Shown: piece after piece, positions 34,218 through 44,553 of the stretch
Position numbering within the stretch: the first letter of the stretch is position 1
Layout: each line of letters opens with the position of its first letter
Assembly (NCBI RefSeq): GCF_000737065.1
Contig: NZ_AQRC01000008.1
Location: forward strand, 62,001 to 126,000
Direction of reading: 5' to 3'
DNA length: 64,000 nucleotides
Source: Thioclava atlantica
Lineage (GTDB): Bacteria; Pseudomonadota; Alphaproteobacteria; Rhodobacterales; Rhodobacteraceae
Translations under genes and position numbers: made by a program
Notes under the pieces: model-generated
The model's database searches: none
Seen by the model: only the letters and a program-made list of their open reading frames with translations
Told to the model about the DNA's origin: nothing

Positions 34218-36430
34218 GCCTCCTCGGGGATCGGCGGGCGCGCCTGCTCGGGGCGTTCGGCGGCGATGCGTTCGGCGATGCGCGCCTTCTTGAGCGGCTT
34301 GGTGAGGTAATGGTCGATCCCGGCGGCGAGGATCGACTCGCTGTCGCCCGCCATCGCATGGGCGGTGAGCGCGCAGATCGGCACATGCGCGCCCGCCTCT
34401 TCCTCGGCGCGGATGGCGCTCGCGGCCTCGCGCCCGTCCATCTCGGGCATCGAGATATCCATGAAGATCAGGTCGGGTCGAAACTCGCGCCAGAGTTCGA
34501 CCGCCTCGCGGCCGTTCGCGGCGAAGCGAAGCTCGATATCGAAATCCTGCACCATCTTGCGGAAAACGAGCTGGTTGGTGCGGTTGTCCTCCGCGGCGAG
34601 GATGCGCATCTGGCGGCCTGTCTGCGCTGCGCCGGGTTCGGGGGCGGGCGCGGGGGGCGCCGCCGCGGCCGGGTCGGAGGGCATGAGCCGCTGCAGGGCG
34701 TGGATGAGTTCGGCGCGCGGGACGGGCTTTTGCAGCCGCGCGGTGACCGCATGCGCCTGCCGCGCGTCAACCGTGTCGGGGTCGGAGCTGAGCAGCAGGA
34801 TCGGCCCGTCATACCCACCCTCGCGCAGCCGCGCCGCGAGCGCGGCCCCGTCGAGGTCGGGCATCTGCTGATCGGTGAGGATCACGTCGAAGCTCTGTCC
34901 CTTCGCGATCATCCCCAGGGCCTCCTCGCCGCTGCGGCACAGCGTCACCTTCAGGCCGAGCGTCTGGAGCTGGCGGTCGAGGATCATCCGGTTGACGAGC
35001 TGGTCATCGACGACCAGCGCGCTGTGCAGCGTGCTCGGCCGGGCGGGCGCGTCGAGCGGGGTCTCGGGCTCGGCGCGCGGCAGGCAGAGCTTGAAGCCGA
35101 AGACGGACCCCTCGCCGAGGATGCTGTCCACCCAGACCTCGCCGCCCATCAGCTCCACCAGGCGGCGGGTGATGGCGAGCCCGAGCCCCGTTCCCTCGAA
35201 CTTGCGGTTGGGCTCGGCCTCGGCCTGGTTGAACTCGCCGAAGACGTGGTCGATCAGGTCGGGCGCGATGCCGATGCCGCTATCCTCGACCGTGACGTGA
35301 AGGTCGTAGCATCCGCCCGCGCCTTCGATGCCCACGACGCGGGCGATCACATGGCCGTCCTCGGTGAATTTCACCGCATTGCCGATCAGGTTGGTGAGGA
35401 TCTGGCGTATCCGGCCCGGATCGGCCTCGAACCGGGTGGGCAGGAAGATGTCGTAATCGACGAGAAGCTCGACGCGCCGGTCGCGCGCGGAGGGCTGAAG
35501 CAGAACCATGATCTCGTGCAGGCAGCGTTCGAGATCGAAGGGTTCGGGATAGAGGCTCATCCGGTCGGCCTCGATCTTCGAGAAATCGAGAACGTCGTTG
35601 ATGATCGTCAGGAGCGCCTCGCCGGAGGAGCGGATCGTGTCGGCATAGAGCTGCTGTTCGGGGCCCAGATCGCTTTCCGCGAGCAGGTCGGCCATCCCGA
35701 TGACCCCGTTCATCGGGGTGCGGATCTCGTGGCTCATATTGGCGAGGAAGGCGGATTTGGCACGGCTCGCGGCCTCGGCCCGGTCGCGGGCCTCGCGCAA
35801 TTCGCCCTCGCGCAGCACCGCCTCGGTGATGTCCTGCGCATAGGTGACGAGATCGCCGTGGCGTCCCCAGCGGTTGTTGATCCGCAGCCAGCGCCCCGAG
35901 CGGGTCTGCATCTCGATCGGCGCGATTTCGCGGCGGCGGATCCGTTCGCAGAGTTCGAAATGCCAGTCGAGCGGGTCGCGCCCGCCGAGATCGAGAAGGC
36001 CGGCCTTCGCCGCGATCCGCGCCACCTCGTCATAGGTGACGCCCGGCGCCAGCGCGATCTCGTCCTCGAAGAAGGAGATGAAGATCTGGTTGGCCGCGAC
36101 GAGGTGCAGATCGGGATCGAAGACCGCGAAACCGTCGGGGATCGTGTCGACCGCGTCCCAGAGCCGTTGCTGGGCGATCATCGCCATCGAGTTCGCGCGT
36201 TCGAGATCGGTGCGGACGCGGCTGTTCTCGCCCTTGAGGGTCTCGGTCTCGGTCAGGGCGCGGGCAAGGCCCTGCCGCTGCTCCGCGATCTGGACCGAGA
36301 GCATGCGCGCATGCAGCGCGAGCTTCTGATTGGCCGCGAAAAGCTCCCGTTTCTTCTGTTCGAGAAGCTTTTCCGCGGCCAGTCGCGCGCGCCGTTCCTG
36401 CGCCAGTTTCTCCGCGATGGAAAAATGCAT
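34208..36430 (-). CDS. Cytoplasmic hybrid sensor histidine kinase with two receiver domains
   Basis: The 740-residue protein has no transmembrane segment. In order it shows an N-terminal coiled coil (about 8-85), a PAS-like sensor (about 90-205), HisKA with the phospho-acceptor H234 in SHEIRTPMNGVIG, and HATPase_c (NAVKFTEDG, DSGIGIAP, GTGLGLAI). Two receiver domains follow: one with D520 in ILTDQQMPDLDG and K568, and one with D658 in FMDISMPEMDG and K711. There is no Hpt domain, so phosphotransfer partners lie elsewhere. Input signal unknown. It overlaps recQ by ten bases at the 3' end. Confidence 0.94.
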   Translation of the reverse strand: MHFSIAEKLAQERRARLAAEKLLEQKKRELFAANQKLALHARMLSVQIAEQRQGLARALTETETLKGENSRVRTDLERANSMAMIAQQRLWDAVDTIPDGFAVFDPDLHLVAANQIFISFFEDEIALAPGVTYDEVARIAAKAGLLDLGGRDPLDWHFELCERIRRREIAPIEMQTRSGRWLRINNRWGRHGDLVTYAQDITEAVLREGELREARDRAEAASRAKSAFLANMSHEIRTPMNGVIGMADLLAESDLGPEQQLYADTIRSSGEALLTIINDVLDFSKIEADRMSLYPEPFDLERCLHEIMVLLQPSARDRRVELLVDYDIFLPTRFEADPGRIRQILTNLIGNAVKFTEDGHVIARVVGIEGAGGCYDLHVTVEDSGIGIAPDLIDHVFGEFNQAEAEPNRKFEGTGLGLAITRRLVELMGGEVWVDSILGEGSVFGFKLCLPRAEPETPLDAPARPSTLHSALVVDDQLVNRMILDRQLQTLGLKVTLCRSGEEALGMIAKGQSFDVILTDQQMPDLDGAALAARLREGGYDGPILLLSSDPDTVDARQAHAVTARLQKPVPRAELIHALQRLMPSDPAAAAPPAPAPEPGAAQTGRQMRILAAEDNRTNQLVFRKMVQDFDIELRFAANGREAVELWREFRPDLIFMDISMPEMDGREAASAIRAEEEAGAHVPICALTAHAMAGDSESILAAGIDHYLTKPLKKARIAERIAAERPEQARPPIPEEAQR

Positions 36431-36568
36431 CACGCGGTCGCTGCCCCCGGCAAGTTGGTCGTGGCGGGCAGATTGGCAGAGTGGGGTGAACGCGCGCTTA
36501 ACCGCGATGGGGGGCACGGGCGGGGGAAATCGGGAAAATGCCGATCAATTCCCGCCCGTCCCGAGGCG

Positions 36569-37744
36569 TCAGACCCGCTCGATGGCGAGCGCGATGCCCT
36601 GGCCGCCACCGATGCACATGGTGATCAGCGCGCGTTTGCCGCCGGTGCGCTCGAGCGCGTGCAGCGCCTTCACGGTCAGGATCGCGCCGGTCGCGCCGAC
36701 CGGGTGGCCGAGCGCGATCGCGCCGCCATCGGGGTTCACCTTCTCCGGGTCGAGGCCCAGCTCGCGCGAGACGGCGATGGCCTGCGAGGCAAAGGCCTCG
36801 TTGCTCTCGATCCAGTCGAAATCGGCGGCCTGCATCCCGGTCTTCTCCAGAAGCGCGCGCACGGCGGGGATCGGGCCGAGGCCCATCACCTCGGGGCGCA
36901 CGCCCGCGATGGCGTAGCCGGTGATCTTCGCGCGCGGGGTGAGGCCCGCGGCCGCGGCGGCATCCTCGCGGGCGAGAACGAGGGCGGCCGCGCCGTCATT
37001 GATCCCGCTCGCATTGCCCGCCGTCACCGAGCCGTCCTTCTGGAAGACCGGTTTGAGGCCCGCGAGCTTCTCGAGGCTGGTGGCTTTCGGATGCTCGTCG
37101 GTGTCGAAGGTGACGGTGCCCTTGCGCGAGGTGATCTCGACCGGGGTGATCTCGTCCTTGAAATGTCCCGCGGCGATGGCCTTCGCCGCGCGCTCCTGGC
37201 TTTGCATCGCGAAGGCGTCCTGAGCGGCGCGTGTGATCGTGCATTCGGCGGCCACGTTCTCGGCGGTGACGCCCATATGGCCGGAGCCGAAGGGGCAGTG
37301 GAGCGTGCCGGTCATCATGTCGATCATCCGCGCATCGCCCATCTTCTGCCCGAACCGGGCCGCGGGCAGGATATAGGGCGATTTGCTCATTACCTCGGCG
37401 CCGCCGGCCAGCGCGAAATCGGCGTCGCCCAGCATCAGCATCTGCGCCGCCGAGACGATCGCCTGCACGCCCGAGCCGCACAGGCGGTTCACGTTCATCG
37501 CCGGCGTGCCCACGGGGACGCCCGCATTCACCGCCGCGACGCGCGACAGGTACATGTCGCGGGGCTCGGTATTGATGATGTGGCCGAAGACGCTCTGGCC
37601 GATCTTCTCGGGCGCGATCCCGGCCCGGGCGATGGCTTCCTTGGCGACGAGCGTGGCCAGATCGATGGGCGCGAAACCCGACAGCGCGCCGCCGAACGTG
37701 CCGATGGCGGTGCGGGTGCCGGAAAGGATGACGATGCCGGTCAT
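36569..37744 (-). CDS. Acetyl-CoA acetyltransferase / beta-ketothiolase
   Basis: The 391-residue thiolase condenses or cleaves acyl-CoAs. The nucleophile is C89 in MNVNRLCGSGVQA. The remaining catalytic motifs are NEAFA, GGAIALGHPVGATGA and CIGGGQG with the second cysteine. This matches biosynthetic or BktB-like thiolases used in polyhydroxyalkanoate or fatty-acid metabolism; no phaB or crotonase gene is near, so the pathway is open. It diverges from the MBL gene over 164 bases containing a palindrome. Confidence 0.93.
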   Translation of the reverse strand: MTGIVILSGTRTAIGTFGGALSGFAPIDLATLVAKEAIARAGIAPEKIGQSVFGHIINTEPRDMYLSRVAAVNAGVPVGTPAMNVNRLCGSGVQAIVSAAQMLMLGDADFALAGGAEVMSKSPYILPAARFGQKMGDARMIDMMTGTLHCPFGSGHMGVTAENVAAECTITRAAQDAFAMQSQERAAKAIAAGHFKDEITPVEITSRKGTVTFDTDEHPKATSLEKLAGLKPVFQKDGSVTAGNASGINDGAAALVLAREDAAAAAGLTPRAKITGYAIAGVRPEVMGLGPIPAVRALLEKTGMQAADFDWIESNEAFASQAIAVSRELGLDPEKVNPDGGAIALGHPVGATGAILTVKALHALERTGGKRALITMCIGGGQGIALAIERV

Positions 37745-37817
37745 GGGAAACCTCCTTCAATGGGTCGGGCGCATGCTAGCGGCTCGGGGGAACCCGAACC
37801 AGAAGCCCCGCGTCATA

Positions 37818-37832
37818 GTGACGAGACGTCAC
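37818..37832. promoter_or_regulatory. Palindrome in thiolase/MBL divergent region
   Basis: GTGACG-AGA-CGTCAC is a perfect 6-3-6 inverted repeat, 74 bases upstream of the thiolase start and 77 upstream of the MBL start. It is operator-like; the cognate regulator is unknown. Confidence 0.45.
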
Positions 37833-37908
37833 AAGATGACCGGGCGGGGTTGAAATGACGCGCCCGGCGAACACATGCGAAAAGAAGAATATGAAACAGG
37901 AGGCGGCC

Positions 37909-38781
37909 ATGAGCGCGAAACCCGTCGTGAAGGGCTTCTGGGACAAGCCGACCGGAAGCTGGCAATACGTGTTCCACGACCCCGAGACGATGAAGGGGGC
38001 GGTGATCGACCCGGTCTGGGATTACGACCCGATGGCAGCGGCGACCAGCCTGGGCAATGCGCGCCGCATTCTCGAATATGTGAAGGCCGAGGGGATCGAG
38101 ATTGACTGGGTGCTCGACACCCATCCCCATGCCGATCACTTCTCCGCCGCGGTCTGGCTCGCCGAGGAGCTGGGGGCGAAACGCGGCATCGGCGAGCGCG
38201 TGCGCAAGGTGCAGGCGCTCTGGGCCGATATCTACAACACGCCGGATCTGGCGCAGGACGGGCGGCAATGGGACCATCTCTTTGCCGAGGGCGAGACCTT
38301 CAAGATCGGCAATCTCGAGGTGAGGGTGATGCTGTCCACGGGGCATACGCTGGCCTCGATCACCTATGTCACCGGCGATGCGGCCTTCGTGCATGACACC
38401 CTGATGCAGCCCGAACGCGGCACCAGCCGGGCCGATTTCCCGGGCGGATCGGCGTCGGAACTCTGGGAGTCTATCCGGGCGATCCTCGACCTGCCGGAAG
38501 AGACCCGCCTCTTCATCGGGCATGACTACCCGGGCGAGGGCGAGGAGCCGCAAACCGGCGCCACGGTGGCCGAGCACCGGGCCTCGAACAAGCATGTGAA
38601 GGACGGGATCTCGCGCGAGGAATTCATCGAGACCCGCGAGGCGCGCGATGCGACCCTGCCGCTGCCGAAACTGATGCTGGCCGCGCTGCAGGTGAATATC
38701 CGGGGCGGGCGCAAGCCCGAGGCCGAGGGCAACGGCCGCAGCTATCTGAAGATCCCGCTGGATTACTTCGAGCCGCGCTGA
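37909..38781 (+). CDS. MBL-fold metallo-hydrolase (persulfide dioxygenase/Blh-like)
   Basis: The 290-residue protein has the metallo-beta-lactamase motif THPHADHFSA and downstream ligands in STGHTLASI, AFVHDTLMQPERGTSRADFPGG and IGHDYPGEG. The GHTLAS and DYPG segments resemble ETHE1/Blh-type persulfide dioxygenases and related proteins rather than glyoxalase II, though sulfide chemistry is not proven. The ATG at 37909 follows AGGAGG at about 37898-37903; an ATG at 37891 is possible. It converges on the metallophosphatase gene with four bases between stops. Confidence 0.88.
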   Translation: MSAKPVVKGFWDKPTGSWQYVFHDPETMKGAVIDPVWDYDPMAAATSLGNARRILEYVKAEGIEIDWVLDTHPHADHFSAAVWLAEELGAKRGIGERVRKVQALWADIYNTPDLAQDGRQWDHLFAEGETFKIGNLEVRVMLSTGHTLASITYVTGDAAFVHDTLMQPERGTSRADFPGGSASELWESIRAILDLPEETRLFIGHDYPGEGEEPQTGATVAEHRASNKHVKDGISREEFIETREARDATLPLPKLMLAALQVNIRGGRKPEAEGNGRSYLKIPLDYFEPR

Positions 38782-38785
38782 CCGC

Positions 38786-39520
38786 TCAGAGCGGCAAGAG
38801 CGGGACGCGGCCCTGAGGCGTCAGGAGCCAGGCGTCGCGGCCCTCGATCACCGCGGCCGAAAGCGGATGCCCATAGCCCGCGCCGCTGTCGAGATTGAGG
38901 CGGTTGCCGTAATGGGTGGCCGCCTCGATATTCGTATGCCCGTGCACGACGAGCGCGCCGTGGTCGCGGGTGTCGGACAGGAAGGGCTCGCGGATCCACA
39001 GAAGATCGTCCTCGGTCTGGTCGTGCAGATCGACGCCCGGGCGGATCCCGGCATGGACGAAGAGCGCCTCGCCGCGCAGATGGTAGGCGGGCTGCTCCGC
39101 CAGCCAGTCGCGATGGGCCTGCGGGATGGCGGACAGCTCCTGGGCCACTTCCTCGGTCGGGCGCGAGAACGCACCGGCGATCCCGTAGCTCGCCAGCGTC
39201 GCCTCGCCGCCGACGCGCGGATTGAGATAGGTGACATGGCGGCTCAGGAGCGGATCCTCGGTGAAGGGATCCTCGAGAAAGCCGAGGAACATCCGGTCGT
39301 GATTGCCGCGCAGCACCACCCAGGCCTCGCCGCGGGCCTGCCCCTCCATCAGATGCGAGATCACCCCCGCCGAGTCGGGGCCGCGATCGACGAGATCGCC
39401 GACATGGACGATCGGGGCCTCGGTCTCGCCGCAGGCGGCGCGATCTTCCGCGATCAGCTCATGGGCGCCCAGAAGTTTCTCGAACTGGCCGTGAATGTCG
39501 CCGATCGCATAGGTTCGCAT
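38786..39520 (-). CDS. Serine/threonine-type metallophosphatase
   Basis: The 244-residue protein has the complete calcineurin-like phosphoesterase signature: GDIHGQFEK, VGDLVDRGPDS, LRGNHDRMF, then VHAGIRP and VHGHTN. These bind two metals for phosphoester hydrolysis. It resembles bacterial PrpA/ApaH-like phosphatases; substrate may be phosphoprotein or a nucleotide. It lies downstream of serA but beyond a strong terminator, so it may have its own promoter or depend on read-through. Confidence 0.92.
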   Translation of the reverse strand: MRTYAIGDIHGQFEKLLGAHELIAEDRAACGETEAPIVHVGDLVDRGPDSAGVISHLMEGQARGEAWVVLRGNHDRMFLGFLEDPFTEDPLLSRHVTYLNPRVGGEATLASYGIAGAFSRPTEEVAQELSAIPQAHRDWLAEQPAYHLRGEALFVHAGIRPGVDLHDQTEDDLLWIREPFLSDTRDHGALVVHGHTNIEAATHYGNRLNLDSGAGYGHPLSAAVIEGRDAWLLTPQGRVPLLPL

Positions 39521-39530
39521 GTCGCCTCCG

Positions 39531-39566
39531 AAAACTGAAAAGGCCCCCCGCAGCTGCGAGGGGCCC
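39531..39566 (-). terminator. Terminator downstream of serA
   Basis: On the reverse strand GGCCCCTCGCAG pairs with CTGCGGGGGGCC (39542-39565, one mismatch), followed by TTTTCAGTTTTC. It stands between the serA stop and the metallophosphatase start. Confidence 0.8.
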
Positions 39567-39586
39567 CGATCGAGTGTTCAGCTAGA

Positions 39587-41182
39587 TCAGCCGAGGGTGA
39601 ATTCCAGCGCCTTCACCTGCTTGAAGTAGCCCGAGCCCTTGAGCGCCTCGACGGTCTCCGGGGTGATTTCCTCGTCCACATAGGCAATCGCGATCGCCTC
39701 GCCGCCCTGTTTGGCGCGGCCCAACGTGAAGTTCGCGAGGTTCACGCCGTTCTCGCCGAGGATGGTGCCGAGCTTGCCGATGATGCCGGGCACGTCCTCG
39801 TTGGTGGTGTAGAGCATGTGCTCGCCCACCTCGGCGTCGATATTGATGCCCTTGATCTGGATGAAGCGCGGCTTGCCGTCGGAGAAGACGGTGCCCGCGA
39901 TCGAGCGTTCCTTGCTCTCGGAGACCACGGTGACCTTGATATAGCCTTCGAACACGCCGGTCTGGTCCTGCGAGGTGGTCGAGATCTGGATCCCGCGCTC
40001 TTTCGCGATGACCGGGGCCGAGACCATGTTCACGTCGGGCTGCGAGGCTTTCAGGATGCCCGAGACCACGGCGGCGTCGAGCGCCTTGAGGTTCATCTCG
40101 GAGGCCACGCCGTCGAAGGTGATGTTGATCGCCTTGATCGCGTCCTCGGTCATCTGTCCGATGAAACCGCCCAGGTGCTGCGCGAGCTTCACCCACGGGC
40201 CCATGACCTTCGCCTCTTCGGCGGTCATCGAGGGCATGTTGAGCGCGTTCTCGACCGCGCCGTCGAGCAGGTAGTTGGCCATCTGCTCGGCGACCTGAAG
40301 GGCCACGTTTTCCTGTGCTTCGGTGGTCGAGGCGCCCAGATGCGGGGTGCAGACCACGTTCGGCAGGCCGAAAAGCGGGTTCTCGGTGGCGGGCTCTTCG
40401 GAGAACACGTCGAAGGCGGCGCCCGCGACATGGCCCGACTTGATCAGATCGGCCAGCGCCTGCTCGTCGACCAGGCCGCCACGGGCGCAGTTGATGATCC
40501 GCACGCCCGGCTTGGTCTTCTGCAGGTTCTCGCGCGACAGGATGTTGCGGGTCTGCTCGGTGAGCGGAACGTGGAGGGTGATGAAATCGGCGCGCTTGAG
40601 CAGTTCCTCGAGCTCGACCTTCTCGACGCCCATATTGGCCGCCTTCTCCTCGCCCAGATAGGGATCGTAGGCCACGACCTTCATCTTCAGGCCGCGGGCG
40701 CGGTCGCAGACGATGCCGCCGATATTGCCCGCACCGATCACGCCGAGGGTCTTGCCGGTCAGCTCGACACCCATGAATTTCGACTTCTCCCACTTGCCGG
40801 CCTGGGTCGAGGCGTCGGCTTCGGGGATCTGGCGGGCGACCGCGAACATCAGCGCGATCGCATGCTCGGCCGTGGTGATCATGTTGCCGAAGGGCGTGTT
40901 CATCACGATCACGCCCTTCTTGGACGCCGCTTCCTTGTCCACGTTGTCGGTGCCGATACCGGCGCGGCCGACGACCTTCAGATTGGTCGCACCTTCGAGC
41001 AGTTTCGCGGTCACCTTGGTGGCCGAACGGATCGCGAGGCCGTCATATTTGCCGATCACCTCGGCGAGCTTTTCCTTGTCCTTGCCGAGCGAGGGTTCGA
41101 AATCGACCTCGATGCCACGGTCACGGAAGATCTGGACGGCGGTTTCCGAGAGCTTGTCGGAGACGAGAACCTTGGGGGCCAT
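39587..41182 (-). CDS. serA: D-3-phosphoglycerate dehydrogenase
   Basis: SerA oxidises 3-phosphoglycerate, the first step of serine synthesis. The 531-residue protein is the long form. It has a substrate domain (about 1-100), an NAD Rossmann domain with GVIGAGNIGGIVCDRARGL and the catalytic region ARGGLVDEQAL, and PHLGASTTEAQENVA. An intervening domain follows, then a C-terminal ACT domain (MLYTTNEDVPGIIGKLGTILGENGVNLANFTLGR), the usual site of serine feedback. The ATG at 41182 begins MAPKVLVSDKLSE. It lies 73 bases downstream of serC on the same strand. Confidence 0.97.
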   Translation of the reverse strand: MAPKVLVSDKLSETAVQIFRDRGIEVDFEPSLGKDKEKLAEVIGKYDGLAIRSATKVTAKLLEGATNLKVVGRAGIGTDNVDKEAASKKGVIVMNTPFGNMITTAEHAIALMFAVARQIPEADASTQAGKWEKSKFMGVELTGKTLGVIGAGNIGGIVCDRARGLKMKVVAYDPYLGEEKAANMGVEKVELEELLKRADFITLHVPLTEQTRNILSRENLQKTKPGVRIINCARGGLVDEQALADLIKSGHVAGAAFDVFSEEPATENPLFGLPNVVCTPHLGASTTEAQENVALQVAEQMANYLLDGAVENALNMPSMTAEEAKVMGPWVKLAQHLGGFIGQMTEDAIKAINITFDGVASEMNLKALDAAVVSGILKASQPDVNMVSAPVIAKERGIQISTTSQDQTGVFEGYIKVTVVSESKERSIAGTVFSDGKPRFIQIKGINIDAEVGEHMLYTTNEDVPGIIGKLGTILGENGVNLANFTLGRAKQGGEAIAIAYVDEEITPETVEALKGSGYFKQVKALEFTLG

Positions 41183-41255
41183 GTCTGGGCTCCTTGAATT
41201 TTCAGAAATTCGGGAAAGGACGGGCCGTCGCGGCCCGCCGATCAGTCGTTTTCGA

Positions 41256-42401
<1,146 letters not shown>

Positions 42402-42403
42402 TG

Positions 42404-42443
42404 CTGGTATCCTTCCAGATAAGCGCCCCTCGTTGGGGAGGGG
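42404..42443 (-). promoter_or_regulatory. serC leader RNA element (candidate)
   Basis: Two hairpins lie immediately 5' of serC on the reverse strand: CCCCTC/GAGGGG (42443-42426) and CTGG/CCAG (42418-42404). The loop and stem of the second carry GGAAGGAT, the likely ribosome site. This matches the layout of the serC RNA motif described upstream of serC in alphaproteobacteria. Ligand and mechanism are not known to me. Confidence 0.6.
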
Positions 42444-42547
42444 TGTCCCATCGCCGCAGATACGCCTCGCCCGGCTCTGGCGCAAGGGGGAAATTTGGTC
42501 TAATGCGCCGGTTCAGGTCACGGATACGACATTCCCAAGGAGCGCGC

Positions 42548-43423
42548 ATGTTCACCGCCACGCTGATCGCCGACCCGAAAGAGGCCAATCTGGATCAGGC
42601 CACGCTCGATGCGCTCTGCGGTGCCTGGGGCGGGGGTGACGCGCGCTGGCTCAACCCCAATGTCGCGGCGGAATTCAGCGTCGAGGAAGTGCCCTCGAAC
42701 GCGGCGCAGAGCTGGGAGGGGCTGCAGGGGCTCGGCGTCGATCTGGTCGTGCAGCCGCGCGAGGGGCGCCGCAAGAAGATGCTCGTCGCCGACATGGATT
42801 CGACGATGATCCAGCAGGAATGCATCGACGAGCTGGCCGATGTGGCGGGCGTCGGCGAGCGGGTGAAGGAGATCACCGCGCGGGCGATGAATGGCGAGCT
42901 GGATTTCGAGGGCGCGCTGACCGAGCGGGTCGGGCTGTTGAAGGGCCTGCGCGAAGAGGTGATCGGACAGGTCATCGCGGAACGCATCACCTTCATGCCG
43001 GGCGGGCATGATCTGGTGGCGACGATGAAGGCGAACGGCGCCTATTGCGTGCTGGTCTCGGGCGGGTTCACGGCCTTCACCGGCTATGTCGCCGAGGCCC
43101 TGGGCTTCGACGAGAACCGGGCCAACCGCTTGCTGATCGAGGACGGAAAGCTGGTGGGTATTCCCGCCCAGCCGATCCTCGGGCGCGAGGCGAAGGTTCA
43201 GGCTTTGCTGGAAATTTCGGAAAGACTGAAGCTCGACCATGCCGAGGTGATGGCGGTCGGCGACGGGGCGAACGATCTGGGCATGCTGCACCTTGCCGGG
43301 GCGGGCGTCGCACTGCATGCCAAGCCCGCCGTGGCCGCGCAATGCGACATCCGGATCAATTACGGCGATCTGAGCGCGCTGCTCTATATACAGGGCTATT
43401 CGGTCGAGGAATTCGCCTCCTAA
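42548..43423 (+). CDS. serB: Phosphoserine phosphatase
   Basis: SerB removes phosphate from phosphoserine, the last step of serine synthesis. The 291-residue protein has a divergent N-terminal regulatory domain (about 1-70) and a HAD catalytic domain: DMDSTMIQQECIDELAD (nucleophile D82, acid D84), VSGGFTAFT, and the acidic motif VGDGANDLGML. It is divergent from serC-serA, so all three serine genes are together. The ATG at 42548 is used. Its stop overlaps the convergent nagA stop. Confidence 0.96.
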   Translation: MFTATLIADPKEANLDQATLDALCGAWGGGDARWLNPNVAAEFSVEEVPSNAAQSWEGLQGLGVDLVVQPREGRRKKMLVADMDSTMIQQECIDELADVAGVGERVKEITARAMNGELDFEGALTERVGLLKGLREEVIGQVIAERITFMPGGHDLVATMKANGAYCVLVSGGFTAFTGYVAEALGFDENRANRLLIEDGKLVGIPAQPILGREAKVQALLEISERLKLDHAEVMAVGDGANDLGMLHLAGAGVALHAKPAVAAQCDIRINYGDLSALLYIQGYSVEEFAS

Positions 43424-44553
43424 GCGAGCGGCGCGATTTCCCGGCCGCCCTGCCAGATCCGGGTGGGACGCCAGGTTTCATCGAAATGCACCAGATCGGC
43501 GGCGAGGCCCGGAGCGATCCGGCCCACGGGCGCGCCGATCTGTGCCGCGGGGATGCGCGTGGCCATCGCCAATGCGCGCTCCGGGGCGATGCCGACCGTC
43601 TCGATCATGAAGCGGATCGCCTGCGGGAGGGACAGATCCGCCCCCGCCAGGGTGCCGTCCTCGAGCCGCAGCGCGCCGTCGCGCCGCGCGATTCGCCGCC
43701 CGGCGAGATCGAAACCATCCAGCCCGGTCCCGGCGCAGGCCATCGCATCGGAAACGAGGAACACCTCGCCCGCCTGCTTGGCCGCAAGCGCGAGCCGGAT
43801 CGAGGCGGGGTGAACATGGATGCCATCCGCGATCAGTCCGGCCGAGACACCGCTTGCAAGGGCCGCGCCCACGAGCCCCGGTTCGCGCGAGCCGAGCTGG
43901 CTCATCGCGTTGTAGAGATGGGTGACCATCCGCGCCCCGGCCGCGATCGCCTCCTGCGCTTGCGCGAAACCGCAATCGCTATGGCCGAGACTGACGATGA
44001 TGCCCGCCTCGGAAAGCCGCTCGATCTGGCGCGGGGTCGCGGCGGCGGGGGAGAGCGTGACGATCAGCGCGGGCAGCGCGGTCTTCGCCTCGAGCAGGAT
44101 CTCGAGATCCCCCTCCTCCATCGGACGGATATGCTGGGGCGGGTGGCAGCCGGGGCGCCGGGGATCGAGATGCGGGCCTTCCAGATGCAGACCGGCAAAG
44201 CCCGGCACGCGCCCCACCGCCGCGATCCCGGCGGCCAGCGTGCTTTGCATCGCCGCGCGGCTGTCGGTGATCAGAGTGGGCAGCAGCGTCGTCGCCCCGA
44301 GCCGCGCATGGGCCGCACAGATCGTGGAGAGCGTCTCCAGGCGGGCATCGCCGTCCAGCATCACGCCCCCGCCACCGTTGACCTGAAGATCGACGAGGCC
44401 CGGCGCAAGCGTGCCGCCGGGGAGTGCGATCCGCCTGCCCTCGGGCGCGTCATCGAGCGGACACAGGCCGGAAATGCGACCCTGTTCCAGCAAGATTGCC
44501 TGGTTCTCGAGAAACCGCTCGCCGTCGAAAAGGCGCGCGCCCTGCAGGATCAT
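43420..44553 (-). CDS. nagA: N-acetylglucosamine-6-phosphate deacetylase
   Basis: NagA deacetylates GlcNAc-6-phosphate in amino-sugar use and cell-wall recycling. The 377-residue amidohydrolase shows LAPGLVDLQVNGGGGVMLDG, HLEGPHLDPRRPGCHPPQHI, the histidine-bearing SLGHSDCGFAQ and THLYNAMSQLGSREPG, and the catalytic aspartate in LVSDAMACAG. The ATG at 44553 overlaps the stop of the BadF-type kinase (ATGA), so kinase and deacetylase are coupled. Length matches the family. Confidence 0.94.
   Translation of the reverse strand: MILQGARLFDGERFLENQAILLEQGRISGLCPLDDAPEGRRIALPGGTLAPGLVDLQVNGGGGVMLDGDARLETLSTICAAHARLGATTLLPTLITDSRAAMQSTLAAGIAAVGRVPGFAGLHLEGPHLDPRRPGCHPPQHIRPMEEGDLEILLEAKTALPALIVTLSPAAATPRQIERLSEAGIIVSLGHSDCGFAQAQEAIAAGARMVTHLYNAMSQLGSREPGLVGAALASGVSAGLIADGIHVHPASIRLALAAKQAGEVFLVSDAMACAGTGLDGFDLAGRRIARRDGALRLEDGTLAGADLSLPQAIRFMIETVGIAPERALAMATRIPAAQIGAPVGRIAPGLAADLVHFDETWRPTRIWQGGREIAPLA

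Noticed and set aside
34310-37858. A very long open frame on the + strand opposite the histidine kinase and thiolase genes
   Set aside because: It lies antisense to two genes with complete catalytic motifs and itself encodes Arg/Gly/Ala-rich sequence without domains. GC-rich DNA leaves long antisense frames.
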